NCBI RefSeq assembly: GCF_904848665.1
Contig: NZ_CAJHCQ010000007.1
Location: 62,001-126,000, forward strand
Direction: 5' to 3'
DNA from: Paraburkholderia hiiakae
GTDB taxonomy: Bacteria > Pseudomonadota > Gammaproteobacteria > Burkholderiales > Burkholderiaceae
Length of the DNA stretch: 64,000 nucleotides
Positions 46,882 through 57,326 of the stretch are shown piece by piece. The first letter of the stretch is position 1. Every line of letters begins with the position of its first letter. The notes beneath the pieces were generated by a model. It searched no databases, was not told the DNA's origin, and saw nothing but the letters and a program-made list of their open reading frames with translations. The translations under genes and the position numbers were made by a program.

Positions 46882-47062
46882 GGCTGTCTCCTCATGTCGA
46901 GTAACGTGAAGCAAGAGTAGAAGCGCCAATGAATAAGCGATAGTTAAAGTTTTTTTCGAAAAATATAAGTAAAGCTGTATGGATAGCGGGTAAACCCGCG
47001 AACTGCGAGAGATGCGCGCCGGTTACGCGTAAACCCCGCTTAGCCACGAGCACTCTACTGAT

Positions 47063-47071
47063 ATATTGTAT
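47063..47071 (+). promoter_or_regulatory. ATATTGTAT motif upstream of the GntR gene
   Basis: ATATTGTAT at 47063-47071, inside a stretch also reading TTGGAAATAT. The same nine bases occur at 48147-48155 before oxc. Candidate operator for the GntR regulator. Confidence 0.5.
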
Positions 47072-47130
47072 TGGAAATATGAAATTCTGCAGTAGCGCCG
47101 GCTAAACAGAACGTTGGAGACAAACGACCG

Positions 47131-47850
47131 ATGTCCGCCGAAAGAGAATTCGTCACCGGGATGCCCCCGGTCACCTTGACGCTGGAGCCGATCAACGCAA
47201 CCGCTTCGCTGCGCGATCAGGCCTACGCGAAGCTCAAGCAGGCCATTGCCGAAACCGACATCTACCGCTCGCGAGACGAGATCCGTCTAGATGAGAAAGA
47301 ATTGACCGAGAAACTGGGCGTGAGCCGTACGCCCGTGCGCGAAGCGATGACGCTACTGGAGCAGGAGGGTTTTCTACGCACGGTGCCCCGACGCGGTGTT
47401 TACATCTTGCGCAAGACGCGCAAGGAGATCGTGGAGATGATCTATATGTGGGCCGCGCTCGAAAGCATCGCCGCGCGCCTGGCCACGCAGCGCGCTTCGG
47501 ACGATGACATTGCAGGCCTGCGACGCATGTTTGCGACCTTCGGCGACTCGACACCCTCGGACCATATAGAGGAGTACTCGGAGGCGAACATCATGTTCCA
47601 CCAGTCGCTGGTGGAGCTTTCGAAGTCGCCGATCATCGTCGACACCATCAAGAACATCTTCATGCATGTGCGCGCGATCCGGCGCATGACGATCGCGCAG
47701 AGCGATCGCGCGTCGCGCTCGATCGTGGAGCACATGCGCATTATCGAGGCGCTCGAGGCGCGCGACACCGAACGCGTCGAGCAACTCGTGCGGCAGCACT
47801 CGATAGAACTCGCGCTGTTCGTGGAAGCCAACTGCGATTTTCTGGACTGA
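47131..47850 (+). CDS. GntR-family regulator (FadR/FCD type), likely of the oxalate genes
   Basis: 239 residues. N-terminal winged helix: SLRDQAYAKLKQAIAETDIY, LTEKLGVSRTPVREAMTLLE, QEGFLRTVPRRGVYI. C-terminal FCD effector domain: FHQSLVELSKSPII and EHMRIIEALEARDTERVEQL, with acidic and His positions able to bind a metal. It lies 344 bases before oxc, same direction. An ATATTGTAT motif in front of it (47063-47071) recurs twice in the oxc promoter, which suggests it regulates both. Regulation by oxalyl-CoA or oxalate is inference. Confidence 0.85.
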   Translation: MSAEREFVTGMPPVTLTLEPINATASLRDQAYAKLKQAIAETDIYRSRDEIRLDEKELTEKLGVSRTPVREAMTLLEQEGFLRTVPRRGVYILRKTRKEIVEMIYMWAALESIAARLATQRASDDDIAGLRRMFATFGDSTPSDHIEEYSEANIMFHQSLVELSKSPIIVDTIKNIFMHVRAIRRMTIAQSDRASRSIVEHMRIIEALEARDTERVEQLVRQHSIELALFVEANCDFLD

Positions 47851-48194
47851 AGCGTTGAGGCGCGCCCCGTCGAGCCGTCGATTCATATCGGCTCGACGCA
47901 TGAGTAAGAGGCATCGATACGCAGATCGTCTGAATGAGCGCCGCGATGCTGAAAGAAAAGTATGGAGTACGTAACAAGTTCGTTGGGACGTTTGGGCCGA
48001 TTGAAGGTGCTTGCCCATGGTGTGCCGCATCAAGGTTTGCCGCTTTGCGAGCGATCTCATGAGACGGCATCGGGGCAGCGCGGCGCGACGCAGTGCAGCA
48101 AACGCGGTATGGGTAAAAAAACGTCTTGACTAATATTGTGTGTGGAATATTGTATATCACGAATCACACTACGCCCCGCCAAAGAGGAGACGTC
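47851..48194. other. Intergenic region with oxc control signals
   Basis: 344 bases. A perfect hairpin GTCGAGCCG (47869-47877) with CGGCTCGAC (47889-47897) lies just after the GntR gene; it lacks a T-run. The oxc promoter and repeats sit at 48126-48155. Confidence 0.6.
48126..48155 (+). promoter_or_regulatory. Promoter and paired operator motifs in front of oxc
   Basis: TTGACT (48126-48131) and TATTGT (48148-48153), 16 bases apart, form a plausible sigma70 promoter. Two direct repeats, ATATTGTGT (48133-48141) and ATATTGTAT (48147-48155), spaced 14 bases, overlap the spacer and the -10. A regulator binding them would block RNA polymerase. The same motif occurs upstream of the neighbouring GntR gene. 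Confidence 0.6.
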
Positions 48195-49943
48195 ATGGCA
48201 GAAGCAGGCATCAACGAGGCACAGCAGAACCCTGTGCCGGAAGCGCAGCAAACGACCGATGGTTTTCATCTCGTCATCGACGCGCTGAAACTCAACGATA
48301 TCGACACGATCTTCGGTCTCGTCGGTATTCCCATTACCGATCTCGCCCGTCTCGCGCAGGCCGAGGGCATGCGCTTCATCGGCTTCCGGCACGAGCAGAA
48401 CGCTGGCAACGCCGCGGCCGTGGCGGGCTACATGACGAAGAAGCCGGGCATCTGCCTGACCGTTTCCGCGCCGGGCTTCCTGAACGGCCTGACCGCACTG
48501 GCCAACGCGACCACGAACTGCTTCCCGATGATTCTCATCAGCGGTTCGAGCGAGCGCGAGATCGTCGACCTGCAGCAGGGCGACTACGAGGAGATGGATC
48601 AGCTCAACGCCGCGAAGCCTTATGCCAAGGCTGCGTATCGTGTGCTGCACGCGGAGGACATTGGCGTTGGCGTGGCGCGTGCGATTCGCGCTGCGGTCTC
48701 GGGCCGCCCCGGCGGCGTGTATCTCGACCTGCCGGCCAAGCTGCTCGCGCAGACCATCGACGCCGTGAAGGGCCAGCACTCGCTCATCAAGGTGGTCGAC
48801 GCAGCACCGCGTCAGATTCCCGCACCCGATGCGGTACAACGCGCTCTCGATGTGATCAGGAATGCGAAGCGTCCGCTGATCCTGCTCGGCAAGGGCGCCG
48901 CCTACGCGCAAGCCGACGCGCAGATCCGCGAGCTGGTCGAAAAGAGCGGCATTCCGTATCTGCCGATGTCGATGGCCAAGGGTTTGCTGCCCGACACGCA
49001 CGAGCAATCGGCATCGGCCGCGCGCTCGTTCGTGCTGGCCGAGTCGGACGCCGTGGTGCTGATCGGCGCGCGCCTGAACTGGCTGCTCTCGCACGGCAAG
49101 GGCAAGACCTGGGGCGCGGCAGCCGGACCGAAAACGTTCGTGCAGATCGACATTGCGCCTACGGAAATCGATAGCAACGTCGCCATCGAAGCGCCCGTGA
49201 TCGGCGACATCGGTTCATGCGTGGAAGCGCTCGTCGCAGGCCTCGGTAATGACTTCCCGCAGCCGCCGGCGGAGTGGCTCGCGGCCGTCGCCGAGCGCAA
49301 GAACAAGAACCTGGAAAAGATGGCCGCGACGCTCGAGAAGAATCCGTCGCCGATGAACTTCCACAGCGCGCTGCGTGCCATCCGCGATGTGCTCAAGACG
49401 CGCCCCGACATCAACGTGGTCAACGAAGGCGCGAACACGCTCGACTACGCGCGCAGCATCATCGACATGTATCAGCCGCGCAAGCGCTTCGACTCGGGCA
49501 CGTGGGGGATCATGGGCATCGGCATGGGCTTCGCGATCGGCGCGGCCGTGACGAGCGGCACGCAGGTCGTGGCGATCGAAGGTGACAGCGCGTTCGGCTT
49601 CTCGGGCATGGAACTCGAAACGATCTGCCGTTACAACCTGCCGGTCTGCACCATCGTGTTCAACAACAACGGCGTGTATCGCGGTACGGACGTCAACCCG
49701 AACGGCGGCTGCGACGTCGCGCCCACGGTGTTCGTGAAGAACGCGCGCTACGACAAGATGATCGAGGCCTTCGGCGGCATCGGCCATCAGGCGACTACGC
49801 CTGAAGAACTCACGAGCGCGCTGCTCGAAGCGATCGCGTCGGGCAAGCCCACGTTGATCAACGCAGTCATCGACGAATCGGCCGGGACGGAAAGCGGCCG
49901 TCTCACGAATCTGAATCCGCAAAGCGCGGCCATGAAGAAATAA
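48195..49943 (+). CDS. oxc: Oxalyl-CoA decarboxylase
   Basis: 582 residues from ATG 48195, with GAGGAG before. Thiamine-diphosphate enzyme very similar by eye to Oxalobacter Oxc: [49 protein letters not shown] with Glu67 as the TPP-activating residue, [40 protein letters not shown], and the TPP motif [15 protein letters not shown]. It converts oxalyl-CoA to formyl-CoA and carbon dioxide. Followed at 45 bases by frc, making the core oxalate cycle. Confidence 0.96.
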   Translation: MAEAGINEAQQNPVPEAQQTTDGFHLVIDALKLNDIDTIFGLVGIPITDLARLAQAEGMRFIGFRHEQNAGNAAAVAGYMTKKPGICLTVSAPGFLNGLTALANATTNCFPMILISGSSEREIVDLQQGDYEEMDQLNAAKPYAKAAYRVLHAEDIGVGVARAIRAAVSGRPGGVYLDLPAKLLAQTIDAVKGQHSLIKVVDAAPRQIPAPDAVQRALDVIRNAKRPLILLGKGAAYAQADAQIRELVEKSGIPYLPMSMAKGLLPDTHEQSASAARSFVLAESDAVVLIGARLNWLLSHGKGKTWGAAAGPKTFVQIDIAPTEIDSNVAIEAPVIGDIGSCVEALVAGLGNDFPQPPAEWLAAVAERKNKNLEKMAATLEKNPSPMNFHSALRAIRDVLKTRPDINVVNEGANTLDYARSIIDMYQPRKRFDSGTWGIMGIGMGFAIGAAVTSGTQVVAIEGDSAFGFSGMELETICRYNLPVCTIVFNNNGVYRGTDVNPNGGCDVAPTVFVKNARYDKMIEAFGGIGHQATTPEELTSALLEAIASGKPTLINAVIDESAGTESGRLTNLNPQSAAMKK

Positions 49944-49988
49944 GCCCCCATCGATCAGGTAGATCAGATAGACCAGGAGATACGAGAA

Positions 49989-51239
49989 ATGAGCAAACCC
50001 CTCGACGGTATCAAGATCATCGACTTCACGCACGTACAGGCCGGTCCCGCCTGCACGCAGATGCTCGCATGGTTCGGCGCGGACGTGATCAAGGTCGAGC
50101 GCCCCGGCGCTGGCGACGTGACGCGCTCGCAACTGCGCGACATTCCCGAAGTCGATGCGCTGTACTTCACCATGCTCAACAGCAACAAGCGCTCGCTCAC
50201 GCTCGACACGAAGAAGCCCGAAGGCAAGGAAGTGCTGGAAAAGCTGATTCGCGAGTCGGACGTGATGGTCGAAAACTTCGGCCCCGGCGCGCTTGACCGC
50301 ATGGGCTTCACGTGGGAGCGCATCAACGAACTCAACCCGAAGATGATCGTCGCTTCGGTGAAGGGTTTCAGCGAAGGCCACCATTACGACGACCTCAAGG
50401 TCTATGAGAACGTCGCACAGTGCGCGGGCGGCGCGGCTTCGACCACGGGCTTCTGGGACGGCCCGCCCACGGTCAGCGCGGCGGCGCTCGGCGACAGCAA
50501 CACGGGCATGCACCTCGCCATCGGCATTCTCACGGCGCTGATCGGCCGCGACAAAACCGGCAAGGGCCAGAAAGTGGCCGTGTCGATGCAGGACAGCGTG
50601 GTCAACCTGTGCCGCGTGAAATTGCGCGACCAGCAGCGTCTGGACCGCGTGGGCTTCCTCGAGGAATACCCGCAGTACCCGCACGGCACGTTCAGCGATG
50701 TGGTGCCGCGCGGCGGCAATGCGGGCGGCGGCGGCCAGCCGGGCTGGGTGCTCAAGTGCAAAGGCTGGGAGACGGACCCGAACGCGTATATCTACTTCAC
50801 GGTGCAAGGTCACGCCTGGGAGCCGATCTGCCACGCGCTGGGCAAACCCGAATGGATCAACGACCCGAACTACAACACGGCGCAGGCACGTCAGCCGCAT
50901 ATCTTCGACATCTTCGCGACGATCGAAGCGTGGCTCGCCGACAAGACCAAGTTCGAAGCCATCGACATCCTGCGCAAGTTCGACATTCCGTGCGCGCCGG
51001 TGCTCAGCATGAAGGAAATCGCTAATGACCCGTCGCTGCGCGCAAGCGGTACTATCGTCGAGGTGCCGCACAAGGAGCGCGGCGCGTACCTCACGGTGGG
51101 CAGCCCGATCAAGTTCTCGGATCTGAAGCCGGAGATCACGGGCTCGCCGCTGCTCGGCGAGCACACCGACGAGGTGCTCGCCGACCTCGGCTACTCGGCG
51201 CAGCAAATCGCGGCGCTGCACGAGGTGCGCGCGGTTTGA
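49989..51239 (+). CDS. frc: Formyl-CoA:oxalate CoA-transferase
   Basis: 416 residues. Family III CoA-transferase: [36 protein letters not shown]. The catalytic aspartate is Asp169 (LGDSNTG), the same number as in the Oxalobacter enzyme. The Gly-rich active-site loop [12 protein letters not shown] is present. It transfers CoA from formyl-CoA to oxalate, releasing formate. AGGAG precedes the ATG. The spacer from oxc carries a short direct repeat GATCAGRTAGA. Confidence 0.96.
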   Translation: MSKPLDGIKIIDFTHVQAGPACTQMLAWFGADVIKVERPGAGDVTRSQLRDIPEVDALYFTMLNSNKRSLTLDTKKPEGKEVLEKLIRESDVMVENFGPGALDRMGFTWERINELNPKMIVASVKGFSEGHHYDDLKVYENVAQCAGGAASTTGFWDGPPTVSAAALGDSNTGMHLAIGILTALIGRDKTGKGQKVAVSMQDSVVNLCRVKLRDQQRLDRVGFLEEYPQYPHGTFSDVVPRGGNAGGGGQPGWVLKCKGWETDPNAYIYFTVQGHAWEPICHALGKPEWINDPNYNTAQARQPHIFDIFATIEAWLADKTKFEAIDILRKFDIPCAPVLSMKEIANDPSLRASGTIVEVPHKERGAYLTVGSPIKFSDLKPEITGSPLLGEHTDEVLADLGYSAQQIAALHEVRAV

Positions 51240-51407
51240 GTTGCGGGTCGCGTTCCATCAGTTGAACGCAGCGCGTAGAAAGCGGGCGCGGCCCACGCTG
51301 CGCCCACGCAGCACTGCAATACCAGACTGGCAGGCAGGACGCCGCGCGGCATGTGCAATGCGTGCCGCGCGACGACGATAAGCGACTCACCCCACATAGT
51401 CATCGCC

Positions 51408-51842
51408 ATGCAACCCGCCATCGATTTCGAGCAGCTCGCAAACGCCATTGGGGATGCCATCGTCATCTCGGACGCAGCCGGCGACATCACATACTGGAAT
51501 CCGGCGGCCACGCGCATGTTTGGCTATACGAAGGAAGAAGCGCTCGGCAAGACGCTCGACCTGATCATTCCCGAGCGGCTGCGAGGGCGCCACTGGGAGG
51601 GCTATCACAAGACGATGGCGACCGGCCAGACGCGCTACGGCAACGACGTGCTGCGGGTGCCGGCCGTGGACAAGGCGGGCAAGGCGCTTTCCATCGCCTT
51701 CACCGTGGCGCTGCTGCACTCGCCGCAGGGTGAACTCAACGGTATCGTCGCCGTGATTCGCGACGAAACGGCGCGCTTCCAGGAAGAGCGCGCGCTCAAG
51801 AAACGCATCACCGAACTCGAAGCACAGGCCCAGCAATCCTGA
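51408..51842 (+). CDS. Stand-alone PAS domain protein
   Basis: 144 residues from ATG 51408; no strong ribosome site, and the in-frame ATG at 51351 is a weaker alternative. A single PAS fold: AIGDAIVISDAAGDITYWNP, AATRMFGYTKEEALGKTLDL, IIPERLRGRHWEGYHKTM, then AFTVALLHSPQGELNGIVAV. A short coiled coil ends it (FQEERALKKRITELEAQ). No kinase, GGDEF or DNA-binding output. Position between frc and pntAA suggests a sensor or partner in oxalate metabolism; cofactor and partner are unknown. Confidence 0.85.
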   Translation: MQPAIDFEQLANAIGDAIVISDAAGDITYWNPAATRMFGYTKEEALGKTLDLIIPERLRGRHWEGYHKTMATGQTRYGNDVLRVPAVDKAGKALSIAFTVALLHSPQGELNGIVAVIRDETARFQEERALKKRITELEAQAQQS

Positions 51843-51860
51843 AACCTCTGGAGTTCTTCG

Positions 51861-52220
51861 ATGCACACCGAAAGACTCGGACATTTCGAGGTCGAACTCT
51901 CGGCCCGTCAAATGATCCACAACGGCGGCTGGGCTGCGTTTGCCGCGATCCACGCGGTCGAGGCCGCTGCCGACGAACCGGCGGCCGCTGTTTTCCCCCG
52001 TCAATGGGTGGTCGACGAAACCGTATTCGAAAGCGAGGCCGCCGCCATTGCCGGGTGCGCGCGAGGCGGCGCTCGCTTTTCTCAGGGGCGGCAATTCGCC
52101 CAGCCTGGGCGTGTCATAGGGCAAAGCCCTCATCGAGCCGCGGCACACAAAGTATTCCAACATCAGCAGGAGACGTTTCATGAAGTCGTGGCTACGCTTT
52201 CGGCGCGCCAAATGCATTGA
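51861..52220 (+). CDS. Small unknown protein in the oxalate locus
   Basis: 119 residues. ATG follows GGAG by 7 bases. The first about 75 residues look like a real protein (HFEVELSARQMIHNGGWAAF, QWVVDETVFESEAAAIAGCA). The last about 45 residues are Gln/His/Arg-rich and may reflect a frameshift or an extended frame. No domain recognised. 18 bases after the PAS gene, so probably in the same transcript. Confidence 0.55.
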   Translation: MHTERLGHFEVELSARQMIHNGGWAAFAAIHAVEAAADEPAAAVFPRQWVVDETVFESEAAAIAGCARGGARFSQGRQFAQPGRVIGQSPHRAAAHKVFQHQQETFHEVVATLSARQMH

Positions 52221-52290
52221 CGCGCCGCCGATTCCGTTCGTTTTCGCCGCAGCGCGCTCTGTAAAGAACGGAGGCGCATCATGTCGATGA
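52180..52290 (+). CDS. Possible 36-residue ORF overlapping the start of pntAA
   Basis: A strong AGGAG site (52168-52172) precedes ATG 52180. The frame runs to a TGA at 52288-52290, overlapping pntAA (52281) by 10 bases. The product ([20 protein letters not shown], then [15 protein letters not shown]) is basic and hydrophobic-patchy. It could be a leader peptide coupling pntAA translation. Too short to judge further. Confidence 0.35.
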   Translation: MKSWLRFRRAKCIDAPPIPFVFAAARSVKNGGASCR

Positions 52291-53846
52291 CGATTGCGGT
52301 CCCCCGCGAGACATATGAAGGCGAACGACGCGTAGCGGCGACGCCTGAAAGTGTGGCACAACTAATCAAGCTGGGTTATGCCGTGGAGGTCGAAGCGGCA
52401 GCGGGTGTGAACGCGTCCTACCCGGACGACGCCTACCGCGCAGCAGGCGCGCGCGTCGTGGACGATGCGCAAGCGCTCTTGAGCGGCGCGGATATCGTCA
52501 TCAAGGTGCGTCCGCCTTCGAGCGAAGAGGTGCAGCGTCTCAAGCCTGGCGCGACGCTGATCGGCTTCATCTGGCCGGCGCAAAACGCGGCGTTGCTCGA
52601 GCAACTGGTGGCGCGCGAGGTCACCGCGCTCGCGATGGATTGCGTGCCGCGCATCTCGCGCGCGCAGAAGCTCGACGCGTTGAGCTCGATGGCGAACATG
52701 GCCGGCTATCGCGCGGTGGTCGAGGCGGCCCAGCATTTCGGCCGCGTTTTCACGGGGCAGATCACGGCGGCCGGCAAAATGCCGCCCGCCAAGGTGCTCG
52801 TGATCGGCGCGGGCGTGGCCGGGCTTGCCGCGATTGGCGCCGCGCGCGGTCTTGGCGCGATCGTGCGGGCGTTCGATACGCGCCCCGAAGTCGGCCAGCA
52901 GGTCGAGAGCATGGGGGCGGAGTTCCTGAGCATCGACATCGAGGAGGAGGGCGGCGGCTCAGGCGGGTACGCCAAACAGATGAGCGCGAAGTTCATCGAG
53001 GCGGAGATGGCGCTTTTCGAGGCCCAGGCTCGCGAGGTCGACATCATCATCACGACGGCGCTCATTCCGGGCAAACCGGCGCCGCGCCTCATCGACGCGA
53101 AGACAGTGGCGTGCATGCGCGCGGGCAGCGTGATCGTCGACATGGCGGCCGAGCAGGGCGGCAACTGCGAACTCACGCGAGCGGGTGAAGTTGTGAATGC
53201 GAACGGCGTGACCGTGATCGGCTACACGGATCTGCCAAGCCGCATGGCGAACCAGTCGAGCCAGCTCTACGCGACCAACATCCGCCATCTGCTGACCGAT
53301 CTCACGCCCGCAAAAGACGGCGAGCTCACGCTCGACATGGACGACGTCGTGCAACGCGGCACCACCGTCATGCAGCGCGGCCAAGTGTGCTGGCCGCCGC
53401 CGCCGGTGCAGGTCAGCGCCACGCCTCAAGCGGCTGCGCAGGCGAAGCCCGCCGTGGTTAGCTCTCACGCGAAAGAAGAATCCGCGCAAGCCGCTCCCCG
53501 CAATGGCGTCTGGTCGCTCGCAGCGCTCGTCGTCGCCGCGTTGCTGCTGCTCGCGCTCGGCGCGGTGGCGCCGCCAGCGTTCGTCGCACACTTCACGGTG
53601 TTCGTACTGGCCGTGTTCGTCGGCTATCAGGTGGTCTGGAACGTCACGCCCTCGCTGCATACGCCGCTCATGAGCGTGACGAATGCGATCAGCGGGATCA
53701 TCGTGATCGGCGCATTGCTGCATCCGGGCAACGCCAGCACGATCGTGACGGTGCTGGCGGGCATTGCGCTCGTCGTCGCGACCATCAACATCGCGGGCGG
53801 CTTTCTCGTCACCCAGCGCATGTTGAAGATGTTCCAACGGACCTGA
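52281..53846 (+). CDS. pntAA: NAD(P) transhydrogenase alpha subunit
   Basis: 521 residues, so alpha is a single fused chain as in E. coli rather than split in two. The NAD-binding domain I (about 1-380) has [59 protein letters not shown] and [13 protein letters not shown]. After an Ala/Pro linker come four membrane helices (about 412-515; [20 protein letters not shown]). With PntB it moves hydride from NADH to NADP using the proton gradient. Ribosome site GGAGG. Downstream of frc and the PAS gene. Confidence 0.96.
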   Translation: MSMTIAVPRETYEGERRVAATPESVAQLIKLGYAVEVEAAAGVNASYPDDAYRAAGARVVDDAQALLSGADIVIKVRPPSSEEVQRLKPGATLIGFIWPAQNAALLEQLVAREVTALAMDCVPRISRAQKLDALSSMANMAGYRAVVEAAQHFGRVFTGQITAAGKMPPAKVLVIGAGVAGLAAIGAARGLGAIVRAFDTRPEVGQQVESMGAEFLSIDIEEEGGGSGGYAKQMSAKFIEAEMALFEAQAREVDIIITTALIPGKPAPRLIDAKTVACMRAGSVIVDMAAEQGGNCELTRAGEVVNANGVTVIGYTDLPSRMANQSSQLYATNIRHLLTDLTPAKDGELTLDMDDVVQRGTTVMQRGQVCWPPPPVQVSATPQAAAQAKPAVVSSHAKEESAQAAPRNGVWSLAALVVAALLLLALGAVAPPAFVAHFTVFVLAVFVGYQVVWNVTPSLHTPLMSVTNAISGIIVIGALLHPGNASTIVTVLAGIALVVATINIAGGFLVTQRMLKMFQRT

Positions 53847-53855
53847 GGAGACGTC

Positions 53856-55250
53856 ATGCTCAACGGAATCGGCAACATGGCGTGGCTCGGCGCGGCGACG
53901 CTCTTCATCCTCAGCCTGCGCGGGCTGAGTCATCCCGCGAGTGCGCGGCGCGGCAACCTGTATGGCGTGACCGGCATGGTGATCGCCGTGCTCGCCACGC
54001 TGCTCGTCACGGGCGGCGCGAGCCTGCAAATCGCGCTCATTGCCGCGCTGGTAGGCGGTGCGCTCGGCGCGATCCTCGCGCGGCGCGTGGAGATGACGCA
54101 GATGCCGCAGCTCGTCGCGGTGCTGCACAGCTTCGTCGGTCTTGCGGCCACACTGATCGCCTTCGCGAACTTCCTTTCGCCGCAGGCCGCGATGAGCGGC
54201 GTCGAGCGCGCGATTCACGACACCGAGATCTATGTCGGCGCGTTCATCGGCACGGTCACGTTCAGCGGTTCGATCGTCGCGTTCCTGAAGTTGCAGGGCA
54301 CGGTGAGCGGCAAGCCGCTCGTGCTGCCCGCGCGGCATCTGCTCAATGCGGTGGTGTTGGGCGCATGTGTCGTGATCGGGTATCGCTTCGTCAGTGCTCC
54401 TGATGGCAGCGATGCGCTCTATGCGCTCATCGTGATGTGCGTGCTGGCGGCGGCGCTCGGCGTCCATCTCGTGATGGCGATCGGCGGCGCGGATATGCCC
54501 GTGGTGGTCTCGATGCTCAACAGCTATTCGGGCTGGGCTGCAGCGGCAACGGGCTTCATGCTCGATAACGATCTGCTCGTCACGACGGGTGCGCTGGTTG
54601 GATCGAGCGGCGCGATTCTCAGCTACATCATGTGCCGCGCGATGAATCGCAGTTTCGTCTCGGTGGTCCTCGGCGGCTTTGGCACCGTGAGCGCTACGGC
54701 TAGCGCAACACCGGAGGGTGAGGTGGTCGCGACCACGGTGGACGAAGTGGGGTCTCTTTTGCGCGACGCACAGGAGGTCGTGATTGTGCCGGGCTATGGC
54801 ATGGCCGTCGCGCAGGCGCAGGGCACCATCAGCGAGATTACGCGGCGGCTGCGTGCGCTCGGCATACGCGTGCGTTTCGGTATTCATCCGGTTGCAGGGC
54901 GTTTGCCGGGCCACATGAACGTGCTGCTCGCCGAAGCGAAGGTGCCGTACGACATCGTGCTCGAAATGGACGAGATCAACGAAGACTTCACGAGCACCGA
55001 CGTCGTACTCGTGATCGGCGCGAACGATATCGTCAACCCGGGTGCGCAGGAGGATGCGGGCAGCCCGATCGCCGGCATGCCGGTGCTGGAGGTGTGGAAG
55101 GCGCGCACGGTGGTCGTCTCCAAGCGCAGCATGGCGACGGGCTACGCGGGCGTGGACAATCCGCTGTTCTATAAGGACAACACACGAATGCTGTTTGGCG
55201 ATGCGAAGGGCAGCGTCGATGCATTACTGCGGCAACTCGAGGCCGCTTGA
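53856..55250 (+). CDS. pntB: NAD(P) transhydrogenase beta subunit
   Basis: 464 residues. N-terminal membrane part with about nine helices ([20 protein letters not shown] at the start, [40 protein letters not shown]), then the NADP-binding domain [63 protein letters not shown] and [26 protein letters not shown] 7 bases before the ATG, same AGGAGACGTC context as oxc. Confidence 0.96.
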   Translation: MLNGIGNMAWLGAATLFILSLRGLSHPASARRGNLYGVTGMVIAVLATLLVTGGASLQIALIAALVGGALGAILARRVEMTQMPQLVAVLHSFVGLAATLIAFANFLSPQAAMSGVERAIHDTEIYVGAFIGTVTFSGSIVAFLKLQGTVSGKPLVLPARHLLNAVVLGACVVIGYRFVSAPDGSDALYALIVMCVLAAALGVHLVMAIGGADMPVVVSMLNSYSGWAAAATGFMLDNDLLVTTGALVGSSGAILSYIMCRAMNRSFVSVVLGGFGTVSATASATPEGEVVATTVDEVGSLLRDAQEVVIVPGYGMAVAQAQGTISEITRRLRALGIRVRFGIHPVAGRLPGHMNVLLAEAKVPYDIVLEMDEINEDFTSTDVVLVIGANDIVNPGAQEDAGSPIAGMPVLEVWKARTVVVSKRSMATGYAGVDNPLFYKDNTRMLFGDAKGSVDALLRQLEAA

Positions 55251-55344
55251 TGTTTGACGTCAGGCGCGGCGGGCGAACGTCTGCCGCGCTGGCTGTAACG
55301 CGGGAAAGAGGCGATGCGGGAAACCCCGCGGGCAATCACAACGG

Positions 55345-56685
55345 ATGGAGACAGACAACGTGGCACACACCGATCGTATCGAAGGCGGCTACACGGCCCG
55401 GCGGCACAACCGCTGGGTGCAGCTCGTGGCGGGCATTCTCTGCATGGGGCTCGTGGCGAACCTGCAGTACGCGTGGACGCTCTTCGTCGTGCCGATGGAC
55501 GCACGGCATCACTGGGGGCAGGCTGCGATCCAGCTCGCCTTCTCCATCTTCATCGTGACAGAAACCTGGCTCGTGCCCGTGGAGGGCTGGCTGGTGGACC
55601 GCTTCGGTCCTCGCCCTGTGGTGATGGGCGGTGCGTGCTGCGTGGCGCTCGGCTGGGTGCTCAACGCGTGGGCGCCGGTGCTGCCGGTGCTCTACGTCGC
55701 GGCGGTCATCTCGGGCATCGGTGCGGGCTGCGTGTACGGCACGTGCGTTGGCACGGCGCTCAAATGGTTCCCCGACCGCCGTGGCCTCGCTGCCGGCATG
55801 ACAGCGGCGGGCTTTGGCGCGGGCGCGGCGCTCACGGTCATTCCGATCTCGAACATGATCCAGCAGTCGGGCTATGAGCGCGCGTTCGTGTTCTTCGGAC
55901 TCCTTCAGGGTGCCTGCATCATGGCGCTGGCACTTGTTATGGTGCGGCCGAAGCCGCCGGCGCACGCAGCGGGCATGAAGCGCGTCGTGGCGACAAAGCT
56001 CGATTACACGACGAGGCAGATGGTTCGCGCGCCCGTGTTCTGGGTGATGTACGCGATGTTCGTGTGCGTGGCCGCGGGCGGCATCATCGCGACGGCACAG
56101 ATCGGCCCGATCGCGAAGAGCTACGGCTTCGCCTCGATGCCAGTCACGCTCGTGGCGGCGACGCTGCCGCTGCTCACGATGACGCTTTCGATCAACAACC
56201 TCTGCAACGGCTTTACGCGGCCACTGTGCGGGCTCATTTCGGATCGCATTGGCCGCGAGAATACGATGTTCATCACGTTTCTCGGCGAGGGGCTCGCGCT
56301 GCTGGGCTTGCGGGCGTTCGGCCACGACCCGTATCTCTTCATGCTGTTCTCGGGGCTCGTGTTCCTGTTCTACGGCGACATCTTCTCGAACTTTCCGGCG
56401 ACCTGCGCCGACACGTTCGGCGCGAAATATGCGGCCGGCAACGCAGGCACGCTTTACACCGCGAAGGGGACCGCCGCGCTGCTCGTGCCGGTCGCTACGC
56501 TGCTCGCGCTCCACGGTGGCTGGAACATGGTGTTCGATATGGTCGCCTGTGTCGCGATGATGGCGGGCGTGAGCGCGAAGGTGATCTTGCAGCCCATGCG
56601 CCGGCGCTGGATCTTTCAGTCGGGTGAGGAGGCGAAGATTACCGATTCGGCGTTCATACCTTCGCCGCTGGGGTCGCATGAGTGA
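55345..56685 (+). CDS. oxlT: Oxalate/formate antiporter (OxlT family)
   Basis: 446 residues from ATG 55345; GTG 55360 is an alternative with GGAG 9 bases before it. MFS protein with twelve helices. Two positive charges of the OxlT substrate cavity appear in the expected places: Arg292 (NGFTRPLCGLISDRIGRE) and Lys374 (GNAGTLYTAKGTAALL), 82 residues apart as in the Oxalobacter carrier (83). It would import oxalate in exchange for formate. Last gene of the oxalate locus, 94 bases after pntB. Confidence 0.9.
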   Translation: METDNVAHTDRIEGGYTARRHNRWVQLVAGILCMGLVANLQYAWTLFVVPMDARHHWGQAAIQLAFSIFIVTETWLVPVEGWLVDRFGPRPVVMGGACCVALGWVLNAWAPVLPVLYVAAVISGIGAGCVYGTCVGTALKWFPDRRGLAAGMTAAGFGAGAALTVIPISNMIQQSGYERAFVFFGLLQGACIMALALVMVRPKPPAHAAGMKRVVATKLDYTTRQMVRAPVFWVMYAMFVCVAAGGIIATAQIGPIAKSYGFASMPVTLVAATLPLLTMTLSINNLCNGFTRPLCGLISDRIGRENTMFITFLGEGLALLGLRAFGHDPYLFMLFSGLVFLFYGDIFSNFPATCADTFGAKYAAGNAGTLYTAKGTAALLVPVATLLALHGGWNMVFDMVACVAMMAGVSAKVILQPMRRRWIFQSGEEAKITDSAFIPSPLGSHE

Positions 56686-56711
56686 GCGCGTTTGATGGGC
56701 GCCCCCGAGTG

Positions 56712-57017
56712 TTACGGACGGGCGGTTCGGTCGTGATCGCGGGGAGCGGTTACAGGGCGCAACGCCCGCATCATGCGCGCGGCGCCTTGTAGTCTCGCGC
56801 GCACGCGTGAGCGGCGTACGCGCCGCGTATCGGCGCGGGCTTGCTCGCGACGCGGGTCCGTTTCGGCAGTACGCTCGCTTTCTAGCCCGAGATGGGCATA
56901 ACGACCCTCGCTGGCGTTCTTGTCGAGCCAGCGCTCGGGCAGCAGCGTTGCGAGCAGCCAGGTCGCGGCGGCGCCGAAGCTGACCGCGACGATCGCTGCG
57001 ACGAGAACGAATTCCAT
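56712..57017 (-). CDS. Small membrane protein of unknown function
   Basis: 101 residues from ATG 57017, GAGGA before it. One N-terminal membrane helix (FVLVAAIVAVSFGAAATWLL), then LLPERWLDKNASEGRYAHLG and a strongly basic Arg-rich tail of about 50 residues. The helix start and ribosome site are credible; the tail is compositionally GC-driven. Function unknown. Confidence 0.6.
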   Translation of the reverse strand: MEFVLVAAIVAVSFGAAATWLLATLLPERWLDKNASEGRYAHLGLESERTAETDPRREQARADTRRVRRSRVRARLQGAARMMRALRPVTAPRDHDRTARP

Positions 57018-57170
57018 TCTGTATTCCTCAATCGGGTGATTCGCGGCGCACGGCAATGTATATCATGAAACATATCGAGGGGCGCAGCCGGCAGCGCAGT
57101 CGGCAGAGGTGGGACTGGCATTGCCAATTTGCGTAGAAAGACAGTGCAGATGGAGTGTCGGCCGCAAAAC

Positions 57171-57200
57171 AAAAAAGCCCGCAAATTTGCGGGCTTTTTT
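57171..57200 (-). terminator. Terminator after tRNA-Leu 1
   Basis: A perfect 30-base palindrome, AAAAAAGCCCGCAAA (57171-57185) with its complement (57186-57200); T-runs on both strands. Confidence 0.85.
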
Positions 57201-57239
57201 GATGAATCCTGTGCGCTGCTAGTTCTGCTTGATGAGACG

Positions 57240-57326
57240 TGGTGCCCAGGAGAGGACTCGAACCTCCACAGTGTTGCCACCGCTAGGACCTGAACCTAGT
57301 GCGTCTACCAATTCCGCCACCTGGGC
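57240..57326 (-). tRNA. tRNA-Leu (anticodon CAG)
   Basis: Class II tRNA with CCA encoded (57240-57242). Acceptor stem GCCCAGG with CCTGGGC, D-arm GGCGGAATTGGTAGACGC, anticodon stem CTAGG/CCTAG around loop TTCAGGT (CAG), long variable arm, T-arm GGAGGTTCGAGTCCTCT. Confidence 0.95.

Noticed and set aside
52959..54914. 651-codon minus-strand frame
   Set aside because: Antisense to pntAA and pntB, whose products match known families end to end.
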